Assembly (NCBI RefSeq): GCF_900113015.1
Contig: NZ_FONV01000004.1
Location: forward strand, 62,001 to 126,000
Origin: Actinoplanes philippinensis
Lineage (GTDB): Bacteria; Actinomycetota; Actinomycetes; Mycobacteriales; Micromonosporaceae
Length of the DNA stretch: 64,000 nucleotides
Reading direction: 5' to 3'
Shown piece by piece: positions 8,324-19,352 of the stretch (its first letter is position 1; each line of letters starts with the position of its first letter). A model generated the notes under the pieces. It saw nothing but the letters and a program-made list of their open reading frames with translations. It made no database searches and was not told the origin of the DNA. The translations under genes and the position numbers were made by a program.

Positions 8324-10342
8324 CTAAGGCGTGGTCAGGTCGAAACGGTTGACGGTGACCGCGCCGCCCAGTGCCTGGGTGGCGTAGTTGAAGATGCCGA
8401 ACCGGTAGCCCATGAAGAACTGCCAGGCGTTGTTGAGCGTGAACGCCGGGCCGAGGCCGGTGAAGGTGCTGCCGTTGGTGCTGTAGGAGAAGGTGGCGGT
8501 ACGCCCGGAGCCCGGCCGGATGTCGGCGGAGACCCGCAGCCAGATCTTCCCGCCGGAGACGTTCGCGCCGGCCGCCTCGGCGCCGGTGCCGGTGGTGGCC
8601 CAGCTGGAGTTCATGGTCAGCCCGTTGGTCATCGAGACCCGGGTGACGCCGTTGTCCTTGCGGATACCGATCCAGGCCGACGAGTCGCGCAGCATGGCCA
8701 GGCCGGCGCGGTCGCCGTTGGCCATCTGCGAGTAGTCGAGCTCGATGGTGGCGGTCGACGACGGTCCCTGGATGCGGTGGGTGAGCGTGTTGCGGGCGTT
8801 GTACAGGTCGTTGGTGACGGTCGCGGTGGACAGCCGCAGCCCGTTGCCGACGCTGTACCTGCTGGTGTCGGGGTTGTGGTTCCACTCCCAGCGATGGCCG
8901 AGGCTGGTGAAGGTGTCGGGGCCGGTCATCGGCTGCACGGTCTTCGACGTGGTGATGTTCGGCTTCGGGTAGGTGGCGCCCCAGCGGCCGTTGACGGTGG
9001 TCAGCACCGGCCAGTCGCCGCTCCAGGTGATCGGGGCCAGCGTCGGCACCCGGCCGCCGGGGTAGGCGTCGGTGAACGCCATGTACCACCAGTCACCGTT
9101 CTGCGTCTGGACCAGGCCACCCTGGTGCGGCACTCCCCCGCCGGAGATCGGGCCGGGCAGGTCGAGAAGGACCTGGCGCTGCTCGTACGGACCCCACGGG
9201 CTGGTCGACCGCAGCACGTACTGGCCGTTGGCGGGCCGGGTCAGCCAGATGTAGTAGTAGTTGCCCCGCTTGTACATCCGCGAGCCCTCGAGGGTGCCGA
9301 TGCTCGACGGGGTCTGGTAGACCGTCTGCGACCGCACCTGGGCGGTGAGATCCGAGTTCAGCTGCGCGACGCTGATCGTGCCGTTGCCGTAGGCCACGTA
9401 CGGGGTGTCGCCGTCGAACATCAGGCCGGCGTCGTAGTAGCAGTTGTTGAGCCGGGCCTTCTTCGACCAGGCGCCGTCGACGGCCGAGGCGGTGTAGACG
9501 TAGGTGCGGTTGAACTCGGTGCAGCCCAGCCAGTAGTAGGTGCCGTTGCTGGGCCGGTAGTTGAACGCCGACGCCCAGATGCCCTTGACGTAGGCGCGCC
9601 CGCCGGACAGGTCGTAGGCGCCCGAGTCGAAGTCGAGCCGGGGCACCGAGTGGCCGGCGTACTCCCAGTTGACCAGGTCGTAGGAGCGCAGGATCGGCGC
9701 GCCCGGCGAGTAGTGCATGGTCGACGCGGAGTAGTAGTAGGCGTCGCCGACCCGGATGATGTCGCCGTCGGCGAAGTCCTGCCATACCACCGGGTTGGTG
9801 AAGGTGCCGGTGCCGGGCGTGGTGGTGCCGAGTTTCACGAGCTGCCACTGCTGGTTGGCGCCGTTCCAGTCGGCGTACTGCACGATGTTCGCGCCGTCGG
9901 CGGTCGACGCGCCCTGCACCTCGAGGGCCTTGCCGCTGTTGCGGTTGATCAGCTGGATGTAGCCGTCGATGTCCTGGATGCTGAACTGCTGGTTGGTGGC
10001 GTTGTTGTCGGTCCACTGCACGATCGCGCCGCCGTCGGCGGTGGACGCGCCGGACACGTCGAGGACCTTGCCGGAGTGCTTGGACCGCAGCCGGTAGTAG
10101 CCGCCGCCGGAGTCGACGAACTGCCACTGCTGCTGGGCCTGGTCGTTGCGGGTCCACTGGGTGATCCGCGCGCCGTCGTTGGTGGCCAGGTTGTACAGGT
10201 CGAGTGCTTTGCCGCTGGTGCGGTTGACCAGCACGTAGGAGGCGCTGGTGTCGATCGTGGCGGCGTCGGCGGGGGTCATGGCGGTGAGGCCGAACGCCAC
10301 ACCGAGCAGGGCGGTCACGACGACCGCGGCGAGTCTTCTCAT
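8324..10342 (-). CDS. secreted CBM13-GH43 glycosidase with C-terminal jellyroll
   Basis: 672 residues. A signal peptide (to about residue 28) precedes a ricin-type CBM13/lectin domain (about 32-165) with repeated QW motifs (QQQWQF, NQQFSI, NQQWQL). A GH43 five-bladed propeller follows (about 175-470: [18 protein letters not shown] with the catalytic Asp, [18 protein letters not shown] with the general acid Glu), then a C-terminal concanavalin-like domain of beta-xylosidase type (about 480-672). Likely a beta-xylosidase or arabinofuranosidase acting outside the cell. The ATG overlaps the upstream stop as ATGA. An N-terminal rather than C-terminal CBM13 is less usual. Confidence 0.9.
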   Translation of the reverse strand: MRRLAAVVVTALLGVAFGLTAMTPADAATIDTSASYVLVNRTSGKALDLYNLATNDGARITQWTRNDQAQQQWQFVDSGGGYYRLRSKHSGKVLDVSGASTADGGAIVQWTDNNATNQQFSIQDIDGYIQLINRNSGKALEVQGASTADGANIVQYADWNGANQQWQLVKLGTTTPGTGTFTNPVVWQDFADGDIIRVGDAYYYSASTMHYSPGAPILRSYDLVNWEYAGHSVPRLDFDSGAYDLSGGRAYVKGIWASAFNYRPSNGTYYWLGCTEFNRTYVYTASAVDGAWSKKARLNNCYYDAGLMFDGDTPYVAYGNGTISVAQLNSDLTAQVRSQTVYQTPSSIGTLEGSRMYKRGNYYYIWLTRPANGQYVLRSTSPWGPYEQRQVLLDLPGPISGGGVPHQGGLVQTQNGDWWYMAFTDAYPGGRVPTLAPITWSGDWPVLTTVNGRWGATYPKPNITTSKTVQPMTGPDTFTSLGHRWEWNHNPDTSRYSVGNGLRLSTATVTNDLYNARNTLTHRIQGPSSTATIELDYSQMANGDRAGLAMLRDSSAWIGIRKDNGVTRVSMTNGLTMNSSWATTGTGAEAAGANVSGGKIWLRVSADIRPGSGRTATFSYSTNGSTFTGLGPAFTLNNAWQFFMGYRFGIFNYATQALGGAVTVNRFDLTTP

Positions 10343-11721
10343 CGCGTGCTCACTCCAGAGTTGCCGGTGAACTGCCACCAGTTGACGTTGAACAGGTAGC
10401 CGCTGCCGCCGGTGAACCGCAGGTAGAGGTCCTGGGTGCCGGTGGCGCCGCTGACCGGGCAGGTGACCGTGGCCCAGTTCTGCCAGCCGCCGGTGCCGGA
10501 CACGGTGCACGTGCCGGCGAGAGTGCCGGTGGGGCCGCCGAGGCGTACCTCGATGCGGCCGCCCGACGCGGCGGACGCGACCCGCGCCGAGAACGAGGTC
10601 GCGCCGGATCCGAAGGCGACGCCCTTGACCTTGACGTAGTCGCCGTTCTCCAGGAAGCCGATGTTCATGCCGCCCTCGCTCGCGCGCTCGGTCTCGACGC
10701 CGGAGCTCCAGGCGATCGTCTCGGCCTCCTGCCGTACGTAAGGATTGAGCGTGCCGTTCTGCGGCGCCCCGCCGGTGGTCATGGTGATCTGCGGGATGCT
10801 GCCGTCGGCGTTGTAGCTGAACTTCTCCACGGCCACCGAGCGGGTGAAACCGCCGCCGCCGGGCAGCGCGCCGTTGTGGTAGAAGAAGTACGACCCGCCG
10901 TTGAAGTCGACGATGCCGGCGTGGTTGGTGAAGCTGCTGCCCTGGGTCGGCATGACGGTGCCGCGGTATGTCCAGGGGCCGGTCGGGCCGGGCGCGGTGG
11001 AGTACCCGATGAACTCCGAGCAGCACTTGGCGGCGAAGACGTTGTAGTAGAGGCCGTTGCGCTTGTAGACCCAGGGGCCCTCTTCGTACAGCGTGGGCCG
11101 GTTGGCGTCGCCGGTGCGGGTGCCGAACCCGGCGGTGGTCAGCGGGATCTTCGTGGCGCTGCCGCTGAAGCTGATCATGTCGCTGTTCAGTCGCACGTAC
11201 CACAGGTTCGGGTTGCCCCAGTAGAGATAGGCCTGGCCGTCGTCGTCGATCATGACGGTCGGGTCGATCTCGCCGTTCTCGACCAGGGGGCGGCCGAGCG
11301 CGTCGGTGAACGGGCCGGTCGGGCTGCTGGACACCCCGACGCCGATCGCCATCCGCCCGGTGGCCCGGTTGGTGACCGGCACGTACCAGTAGAACTTGCC
11401 GTTGCGGGCGATCACCTGGCCGGCCCAGGCGTCCTTGCTGGCCCAGCTGAAGGTGGCCAGGCTCATCGGCGAGCCGTGGTCGGTCCAGTTGACCATGTCG
11501 GCCGACGAGTAGACCCGCCACTCCTTCATGGTGAACCAGGTGGAGCCGTCCTCGTCGTGGCCGGTGTAGAGGTAGACGCGGCCGTTGTGGACCAGGGGCG
11601 CCGGGTCGGCGGTGTAGATGGTCTGCACGATCGGGTTGTCGGCCCGTGCCGGGGCCGGCGCGACCGCGGCGAGCAGGGTCACGGCCAGGCAGAGCAGGCC
11701 GGTGAGGATCTTCTTCGGCAT
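10339..11721 (-). CDS. secreted GH43-CBM6 arabinoxylan hydrolase
   Basis: 460 residues. The signal peptide is cleaved near APARA-DNP. The GH43 domain (about 30-320) shows YTADPAPLVHNGRVYLYTGHD (catalytic base Asp), GEIDPTVMIDDDGQAYLYWG (pKa-modulating Asp) and EEGPWVYKRNGLYYN (general acid Glu), closest to XynD-like arabinoxylan arabinofuranohydrolases. The C-terminal CBM6 (about 330-455, from RQEAETIAWSSG to NVNWWQF) would target xylan. Third gene of the polycistron: its start shares TGATG with the GH27 stop, and its stop forms ATGA with the next start. Confidence 0.92.
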   Translation of the reverse strand: MPKKILTGLLCLAVTLLAAVAPAPARADNPIVQTIYTADPAPLVHNGRVYLYTGHDEDGSTWFTMKEWRVYSSADMVNWTDHGSPMSLATFSWASKDAWAGQVIARNGKFYWYVPVTNRATGRMAIGVGVSSSPTGPFTDALGRPLVENGEIDPTVMIDDDGQAYLYWGNPNLWYVRLNSDMISFSGSATKIPLTTAGFGTRTGDANRPTLYEEGPWVYKRNGLYYNVFAAKCCSEFIGYSTAPGPTGPWTYRGTVMPTQGSSFTNHAGIVDFNGGSYFFYHNGALPGGGGFTRSVAVEKFSYNADGSIPQITMTTGGAPQNGTLNPYVRQEAETIAWSSGVETERASEGGMNIGFLENGDYVKVKGVAFGSGATSFSARVASAASGGRIEVRLGGPTGTLAGTCTVSGTGGWQNWATVTCPVSGATGTQDLYLRFTGGSGYLFNVNWWQFTGNSGVSTR

Positions 11722-13328
11722 CAGGCTCGGCTCCATCGCTGGTTGGCGGCGGCGGTGCAGGTCCACAGCAGGACCGGGGTGTTGTTGGCGGTGAGGTTGC
11801 GGTCGACGTCCAGGCAGAGGCCGGAGGCGGTGCCGCGGATGGTGCCGTCGGCGTTGAGCGTCCATTGCTGGTTGGTCTGGCCGTTGCAGTCCCACAGCTG
11901 GACCTTGGCTCCGGCGGTGGCGCCGGTCGGGGCGTCGAGGCACTTGCCGAGCGCCTGGATGCTCTGGCCGCTGATCGTCCAGCGCTGGTTGGCCTGTCCG
12001 TTGCAGTCCCAGATGACCGGCTGGGTGCCGTTGGCGGTGTTGCTGTTCGGCACGTCCAGGCACCGGCCGGAGGCGGCGCTGACCAGGGTGGAGCCGGTCG
12101 GTGTCGGGTTGGTGCCGCCGCCGCTGACCCGGAGGACGGCCGTGCCGTGCGCGGCGACACTGGCGCTGATCGTGCCGGTGCTGCTGCTGGTGGCGCCGGT
12201 CCAGGCGTCCTGCAGGGTGAAGGAGCTGCCGGACTTGCCGATCGCCGCCGCGGTGGTCGAGATCGTCGTGGTGGAGCCGCCCTGGTTGAACAGGGCGACC
12301 GCGACGTCACCGTTGGCGAGCCGCTTGGCCAGCACGCGGCGGGTGCCGTCGAACGACACCTGGGTCCCCTGCAGTCCGAGGGTGTCCTGGTTGATCGCGA
12401 TGAGCCGGGGGTTGGTGAGGATGTCGCGGGTGGTGGTGCTCTGCGAGCGCACGTCGTTGCCGGCGATCAGCGGCGACGCCATGATCGCCCAGAGCGCGAA
12501 GTGGCTGCGCTGCTCGGTCTCGGTCAGGGTGCCGCGGCCGACCTCCATCATGTCCGGGTCGTTGAACGCGCCGGGGCGGGCGTATCCGGCGAGCGGCACG
12601 GTGACGTCGACGATGTTCTTGACACCCATCGGGTAGCCGTTCGTCTGCCCGGTGTCCCAGGCCAGGGTGATGTCCTCGGTGGTGCGCCAGATGTTCGCGA
12701 CGTCGCCCCAGTTGCGCTGCGGGCCGGTCTTGGCGTGGATGCTGTTCGAGTTGATGCTGTAGAGGATCGGCCGGCCGGTCGAGGCCAGCGCGTCACGCAT
12801 CTTCGCGAACGTGGTGACCTGGTCGTTGATGGATCCGGACGGGGAGCACCAGTCGTACTTGAGGTAGTCGACGCCCCAGGCCGCGAACTGGCGGGCGTCC
12901 TGTGCCTCGTGGCCCTGGCTGCCGGTGGCGCCGGGGTAGCTGTTGAAGTACTGGGCGCAGGTCTTGTCCAGCGGGGCCTGGTAGATGCCGAACTTCAGGC
13001 CGCGGGCGTGCAGGTAGTCGCCGAGCGCCTTCATGCCGCTCGGGAACCGGGTCGGGTCGCCCTGCAGGTTGCCGGCCGAGTCCCGGTTCGGGTTCATCCA
13101 GCAGTCGTCGACGACGACGTACTGGTAGCCGGCGTCGCGCATGCCGTTGTTGACCATCGCGTCGGCCACCCCGCGGATCAGTGACTCGTTGATGTTGCAG
13201 CCGAAGGTGTTCCAGCTGTTCCAGCCCATCGGCGGGGTACGGGCCACGCCGTTGTCCAGGGCGTGGGCGGCCGGGGCGCCGAGCAGGGTCAGGGCTGCGA
13301 CCAGCAGGATCGTCAGAGCTCGTCTCAT
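11721..13328 (-). CDS. secreted GH27 alpha-galactosidase with CBM13
   Basis: 535 residues. Signal peptide to about residue 24. The GH27 barrel starts at TPPMGWNSWNTFGCNI, with VVVDDCWM, nucleophile Asp in YLKYDWCSP and acid/base Asp in FNDPDMMEVGRG. A beta domain ends near residue 395 and a C-terminal ricin-type CBM13 (about 405-535) carries three QxW repeats (NQRWTI, NQQWTL, NQRWSR). It removes alpha-galactose (or beta-L-arabinopyranose, also seen in GH27) from hemicellulose side chains. Second gene of the operon; ATGA overlap with the esterase gene upstream, TGATG with the GH43 gene downstream. Confidence 0.93.
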   Translation of the reverse strand: MRRALTILLVAALTLLGAPAAHALDNGVARTPPMGWNSWNTFGCNINESLIRGVADAMVNNGMRDAGYQYVVVDDCWMNPNRDSAGNLQGDPTRFPSGMKALGDYLHARGLKFGIYQAPLDKTCAQYFNSYPGATGSQGHEAQDARQFAAWGVDYLKYDWCSPSGSINDQVTTFAKMRDALASTGRPILYSINSNSIHAKTGPQRNWGDVANIWRTTEDITLAWDTGQTNGYPMGVKNIVDVTVPLAGYARPGAFNDPDMMEVGRGTLTETEQRSHFALWAIMASPLIAGNDVRSQSTTTRDILTNPRLIAINQDTLGLQGTQVSFDGTRRVLAKRLANGDVAVALFNQGGSTTTISTTAAAIGKSGSSFTLQDAWTGATSSSTGTISASVAAHGTAVLRVSGGGTNPTPTGSTLVSAASGRCLDVPNSNTANGTQPVIWDCNGQANQRWTISGQSIQALGKCLDAPTGATAGAKVQLWDCNGQTNQQWTLNADGTIRGTASGLCLDVDRNLTANNTPVLLWTCTAAANQRWSRA

Positions 13329-14401
13329 CGCCTCGTCCAGTTCTGTGCGGCGGCCCCGGTGCAGGTCCGCAGGGTGACGGTGGAGCCGTTCGCGGTGCCG
13401 CCGCTCTCCAGGCACAGACCCGACTGCGCGTTGCGGATCGGCCCGCCGGAGGTGTGGCTCCAGTTCTGGTTGGCGGCGCCGCTGCAGTCCCACAGCTGTG
13501 CCTTGGCGCCGCTGGTGGCGCCGGTCGGCGAGTCGAGACACTTGCCCAGCGAGCGCAGCGTCTGCCCGTTGACGGACCACTGCTGGTTGGCGGCGCCGCT
13601 GCAGTCCCAGACGATCGGCTGGGTGCCGTTGGCGGAGTTGCTGCCCGGCACGTCCAGGCAACGGCCGGAGGCGGCGCCGACCAGCGTGGTGCCGCTGCCG
13701 CCGGTGCCCGGGTCGCCGATGGTTCCGGGGACCGAGCGCAGGGCGGCGTACCAGGTGGCGGCCATCTTGTCGTAGCCGGCGGCGGTCGGGTGGACGCCGT
13801 CGATCAGGTCCGCGGTGGTCAGGGCGGCGTGCATGTCGACCAGGTGGACCCGGGAGCCCTTGCTCCGCACGATGGTGGACAGGGCGCTGTTGTAGGTGCG
13901 GGCGGCGGCCTCCTGCCCGGAGTTGGCCAGCGGGATGATCGTCGCCACGAAGACGTCCGCCGAGGGGACGGTGCCGGTGATCCGGTCGATCAGGGTGGAG
14001 AGCCGGCCCGGCGCGCCGGCGACGTTGTAGTTCTGCAGGATGTCGTTGGTGCCGATGTGCAGCAGCACGGTGCGCGGGCTGGTGCCGCGCAGCCAGCCGG
14101 CGATGTTGGCGTCGATCTGGTCGATGCGCCAGCCGGGGTGGCCCTGGTGGTCGTGGTCGCCGAGACTGGCCGGCCCGTTGAACTGGGTGCCGACGAAGTC
14201 GACGCGGTACCCGGCGGACGCCAGACGCTGCCAGAGCCCGATCCGGTATCCACCGGGGACCTGGGTGCCCTCGGTGATGGAGTCACCGAGCGGCATGACA
14301 CGGGTCCCGCCGTTGGATTCCGCGAACGCCGCGGTGGGCTGGAAGAACACTAATACGACGGCCAGAACAGCCATGAGTACGGTCGCACTTCGGGTGCGCA
14401 T
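13325..14401 (-). CDS. secreted SGNH esterase (CE3-like acetyl xylan esterase) with CBM13
   Basis: 358 residues. Signal peptide to AFAES. SGNH blocks are visible: block I MPLGDSITEG (nucleophile Ser), block III HIGTNDIL and block V DGVHPTAAGY (catalytic Asp and His). GHPGWRIDQI between them is typical of CE3 acetyl xylan esterases. The C-terminal CBM13 (about 235-358) has QxW repeats. Deacetylating xylan would make it accessible to the xylanases encoded nearby. It is the first gene of the polycistron. GGAGG lies 7 bases before ATG 14401; the longer upstream reading frame has no signal peptide at its start and was discarded. Confidence 0.88.
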   Translation of the reverse strand: MRTRSATVLMAVLAVVLVFFQPTAAFAESNGGTRVMPLGDSITEGTQVPGGYRIGLWQRLASAGYRVDFVGTQFNGPASLGDHDHQGHPGWRIDQIDANIAGWLRGTSPRTVLLHIGTNDILQNYNVAGAPGRLSTLIDRITGTVPSADVFVATIIPLANSGQEAAARTYNSALSTIVRSKGSRVHLVDMHAALTTADLIDGVHPTAAGYDKMAATWYAALRSVPGTIGDPGTGGSGTTLVGAASGRCLDVPGSNSANGTQPIVWDCSGAANQQWSVNGQTLRSLGKCLDSPTGATSGAKAQLWDCSGAANQNWSHTSGGPIRNAQSGLCLESGGTANGSTVTLRTCTGAAAQNWTRR

Positions 14402-14478
14402 GGTGAAGCCTCCAGAGGGGGAACGAGCAGGCTCGTTATCGCTCACAGAGCTGATCCGGGACGGATGCAGAGGGGGGA

Positions 14479-14492
14479 TGAGAGCGCTAACA
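14479..14492. promoter_or_regulatory. LacI-type operator-like box
   Basis: TGAGAGCGCTAACA has the central AGCGCT and the GCTAACA half-site common to LacI-family sugar repressors of actinobacteria; the other half matches at 5 of 7 positions. It lies just downstream of the predicted start of the esterase operon transcript. Confidence 0.5.
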
Positions 14493-14504
14493 GTCTGCCT
14501 TGGG

Positions 14505-14533
14505 AGATTGCCAGGATGTTTCTGGACATTCAA
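14505..14533 (-). promoter_or_regulatory. candidate promoter of the secreted hemicellulase operon
   Basis: Minus strand TTGAAT (14533-14528), a 17-bp spacer and CAATCT (14510-14505). Transcription would start near 14498, right beside the LacI-type box. Confidence 0.4.
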
Positions 14534-14537
14534 GTAG

Positions 14538-16079
<1,542 letters not shown>

Positions 16080-16152
16080 AGCCGGACCTCGGACACCGCG
16101 GCGTCGGTTTCCGGACTGATATCGATCGACGACGGTGGTTCGCTGTGCGGTG

Positions 16153-18561
16153 ATGGACGACTTCACCGCGCTGCCCGATCCGGGGCGGGCCACCTCGCTC
16201 GACGATCTCACCGAGATGCTGCGGGCACTGAAGGTGTGCGCCGGTGACCCCTCCTACGAGACGATCCGCCGCCGGATCACCGCGCGATGGCGCGCCGACG
16301 GGCGGCCCGCGGCCGAGGACGCCCGGCGGGCCACCGTCGCGGACTGTTTCCGGTCCGGCCGGCGGCGGATCAGCACCGATCTGGTCCTGGCGATCGTCGA
16401 AGCGCTCACCGCCGACCCCGGATACGTCACCCGCTGGCGGCACGCGCTGCAGGTGACCGGCAACGCCGCCCGGGCCGCCGCCCAGGTCCGGGTCCGCGCG
16501 GACCTGCCGCCGGAGCCCGCGACGTTCACCGGCCGCGTCACCGAGCAGGCCCGGCTCGGCCGCCAGCTCGACACCGGCGACCGGCCGGTCGTCTGCGTCG
16601 TCTCCGGCATGGCGGGGGCGGGCAAAACCCAGTTGGCGGTACGGGTGGCCCGCAACGCCGGCCACGACCGTGTCCTCTTCGTCGACCTGCGTGGCTACCA
16701 CCCCGACCCGGACCAGCCACCCGCCGAGCCCGGCGCCGTGCTGGACGGATTCCTGCGCCTGCTCGGCATGGCCGGCCACCAGATCCCCTACGGCCTCGAC
16801 GACCGGATCGCCGCCTACCGCCGCCGGCTGGCCGGAACCCGGACACTGGTGCTGCTCGACAACGCCGACAGCGCCGCCCAGGTCCGTCCCCTGCTCACCG
16901 GCCTCCCCGGCTGTCCGGTCCTGATCACCACCCGGCACCGCCTGGCCGGCCTCGGCCAGGTCACCCGGATCCTGCTGAACCTGCTGGAACCCGCCGAGGC
17001 GGTGGCCTACATGCGCAGCGCCACCGCCGGGATCCCGGCCGGCGACGACCCGCGCGCCGCCGACCGGATCGCCGCCCGCTGCCGACGGTTGCCGCTCGCG
17101 CTCAGCCTCGTCGCCGCGCACATCCGCGGCACACCCGGATGGACGCTCACCGACCACGCGGAACGCCTCGACGAGCGCCACGGGCCGGTCGACGACCGGG
17201 CGACACCGGCGATCGCGCTGTCCTACCAGCGGCTGAGTCCCCAGCGGCGGCGACTGTTCCGGCTCGCGGCGCTGCACCCCGGCCACGACGTGGACGCGCA
17301 CTCGGTCGCCGCGCTCGCCGGGATCGCGCCGGCCGCGGCCCGCATGCACCTGCTGGCCCTGCAACGTCACCACCTGACGCACCCCGCCGCCGAGGCCCGC
17401 TACCACGCCCATGACCTGGTCCGGGCGTACGCGCTGCAACGCTGTGCCGACGAGGACCCGCCCGCCCGGCGACGGGCCGCGCTGACCCGCCTGTTCGACC
17501 ACTACCTGAGCGCCGCCGGCGCCGCGATGGACGTCATCGCCCCCGCCGAACGGGCCGGCCGTCCACCGGCGCCGCCACCCGGCCCGACCACGCCGCAGCT
17601 CGGTGACCTCGCCGCGGCCACCTCCTGGCTGGAGGCCGAACGGACCACCCTGGTGGCGGTCATCGCCCACGCCGCCGAGAACGGCTGGCACCGCCACGCC
17701 ACCGCGCTCGCCGCCACCCTGTTCCGCTGGCTCAACGGCGGCAACCCGGCGGACAGTCTCACGATCAACGGCCATGCGCTGTACGCCGCGCGGCTCGGCG
17801 GCGACCGGCAGGCCGAGGCACGCGCCCTGACCCATCTCGGTGTGGCCCACGTCCGGATGGCCCGGTTCGGACCTGCCCGGGAACGGCTGACCGAAGCCCG
17901 CACGATCTTCGAGGAGCTCGGCGACCTCAGCGGCGAGGGCACGACCCTGGACAACCTCGCCCAGATCGCCGAACGGGAGGACCGGCTGGACGACGCGATC
18001 GCGATGGCCGGGCGGGCGGCGCAACTCTTCGGGCGTACCGGCGAACCGACCCGGCTGGGCCGCGCCCTGATCATCCTGGCGACGATCGAGCAGCGCCGGC
18101 ACCAGCTCGACGACGCCGCCGCACATCTCGCCCTCGCGATCCGGGTGCTCGGCGGCGAAGGCGACCGGATCGGCGAGGCCAACGCGCTCAGCGTGCTGGG
18201 TGACGTCGACACCCGCCGCGGGCTGCTGCCGGAGGCGGCCGGCAGCCTGACCCGGGCGCTGCAGATCTGCCGCGAGCTCGGCAACCGGGTCGGTGAGTCG
18301 TGGACGCTGGAGAGTCTCGGCGCCCTGGCCCTGCGCAGCGGCGACAAGGCCGGGGCGGCCCGGCACTTCCGGCGGGCGCTGACCGGATTCCGCGAGACCG
18401 GTCAGCGCGACGGCGTGGCGCGGGCCCTCAACGGCCTCGGCGAGACCGCGCCGCCCGCCACCGCCGCCGGACTGCACCGTGAGGCCCTGGCCATCGCCGT
18501 GGAGGTGGGCATCGTCACCGAGCAGCGGCGCGCGGAAGCCGGGCTGGCCCGGGTGAGCTGA
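16153..18561 (+). CDS. NB-ARC ATPase with TPR repeats, probable regulator
   Basis: 802 residues. The N-terminal 95 residues (SYETIRRRITARW, then TVADCFRSGRRRISTDLVLAIV) resemble the helical HTH-like module found at the start of many actinobacterial NB-ARC proteins. The NB-ARC domain shows Walker A GMAGAGKTQL, Walker B TLVLLDNADS and the RLPLALSLVAAHIR motif. The C-terminal half is a set of TPR repeats. The layout resembles AfsR/GutR-type STAND regulators without the SARP domain. It lies 73 bp after the xylanase gene on the same strand; a role in controlling the hemicellulase island is possible but only suggested by position. Confidence 0.8.
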   Translation: MDDFTALPDPGRATSLDDLTEMLRALKVCAGDPSYETIRRRITARWRADGRPAAEDARRATVADCFRSGRRRISTDLVLAIVEALTADPGYVTRWRHALQVTGNAARAAAQVRVRADLPPEPATFTGRVTEQARLGRQLDTGDRPVVCVVSGMAGAGKTQLAVRVARNAGHDRVLFVDLRGYHPDPDQPPAEPGAVLDGFLRLLGMAGHQIPYGLDDRIAAYRRRLAGTRTLVLLDNADSAAQVRPLLTGLPGCPVLITTRHRLAGLGQVTRILLNLLEPAEAVAYMRSATAGIPAGDDPRAADRIAARCRRLPLALSLVAAHIRGTPGWTLTDHAERLDERHGPVDDRATPAIALSYQRLSPQRRRLFRLAALHPGHDVDAHSVAALAGIAPAAARMHLLALQRHHLTHPAAEARYHAHDLVRAYALQRCADEDPPARRRAALTRLFDHYLSAAGAAMDVIAPAERAGRPPAPPPGPTTPQLGDLAAATSWLEAERTTLVAVIAHAAENGWHRHATALAATLFRWLNGGNPADSLTINGHALYAARLGGDRQAEARALTHLGVAHVRMARFGPARERLTEARTIFEELGDLSGEGTTLDNLAQIAEREDRLDDAIAMAGRAAQLFGRTGEPTRLGRALIILATIEQRRHQLDDAAAHLALAIRVLGGEGDRIGEANALSVLGDVDTRRGLLPEAAGSLTRALQICRELGNRVGESWTLESLGALALRSGDKAGAARHFRRALTGFRETGQRDGVARALNGLGETAPPATAAGLHREALAIAVEVGIVTEQRRAEAGLARVS

Positions 18562-18651
18562 GGAGCACCGGCGATCCCTCAACTCGCCGCGGCGTCGGCC
18601 GACACGTCAGAACGCCCGCTGTGCCCGACCCCGCCGCCCGAGGACTCCACC

Positions 18652-19272
18652 GTGCCCCTCGCTCCCCGCCGGACGACCGCGGTCCTGGCCGCCGCCCTCG
18701 CGCTCACCGCCACCTCCGCCTGTGCCACCACCGCAACCACGACCGTTGTGCCCCGGACGGCGCCCAGCGCGGCGCCCGTCGCCGTCCTGCACACGCCGAC
18801 CCCGGCGCCCCCGGCCGGCAAGCCGCCCACCCTGGCCAACACCGGAACCGCCTGGCCCAGGGTCCTCGGCTCGCTGATCGCCTACGGTCAGTGGCTCACC
18901 GCCAACCCGAACCCCGCCCTGGCCACCACCATCACCGAACCCGGCTGCGCCTCCGCGAACCAGCTCACCACCGAGTTGCGGGCGCTCGTCGCCGACGGCG
19001 ACTTCGTGAAGCCCAGCGCGCCGATCCTGACCAGCATCATCGCCCCGTCCGCGAGCCCGGGGACGATCTCGGCGGCCACCATCGGCATCCGGGCCACCCG
19101 GCCCGGTCAGGCGGTCTACCACAGCCCGTCGACGCTCGCCGGGAACGTGCCGTCGCTGCCGCCCACCGCGATGACCGTCTCCCTCGTCCTCGGCGCCGAC
19201 AGCCACTGGCGCATCTGCACCGTCGTCGACCACGACGACCCCGATGGCGAGGCCTTCACCACCCTCCTCTGA
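18652..19272 (+). CDS. putative lipoprotein, unknown function
   Basis: 206 residues from a GTG start. A hydrophobic N-terminus ends in a lipobox-like ATSAC at about residue 24, then a Thr/Pro-rich spacer, then a folded region of about 145 residues with two cysteines and the ending DSHWRICTVVDHDD. The composition suggests a small alpha+beta extracytoplasmic domain like those of actinobacterial lipoproteins near sensor proteins. No family recognised. It lies alone, 90 bp after the NB-ARC gene. Confidence 0.65.
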   Translation: MPLAPRRTTAVLAAALALTATSACATTATTTVVPRTAPSAAPVAVLHTPTPAPPAGKPPTLANTGTAWPRVLGSLIAYGQWLTANPNPALATTITEPGCASANQLTTELRALVADGDFVKPSAPILTSIIAPSASPGTISAATIGIRATRPGQAVYHSPSTLAGNVPSLPPTAMTVSLVLGADSHWRICTVVDHDDPDGEAFTTLL

Positions 19273-19352
19273 GACCGGCCTGCCCCCACCGGGGCCGGCA
19301 GTCTCCGTCACGTGTCGGGTTGGCCGGCCGTCTTCGTCGACCGTCTACTTCG

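Noticed and set aside
10340..12310. Upstream extension of the CBM13-GH43 frame to a 1328-residue protein
   Set aside because: The extra 650 residues are shadow frame over the GH43-CBM6 and GH27 genes. A proper signal peptide starts at 10342, overlapping the previous stop as ATGA.
14402..14533. A longer start (14533) for the esterase gene
   Set aside because: The added 44 residues are not signal-like and cover the promoter and LacI-type box; GGAGG precedes ATG 14401.
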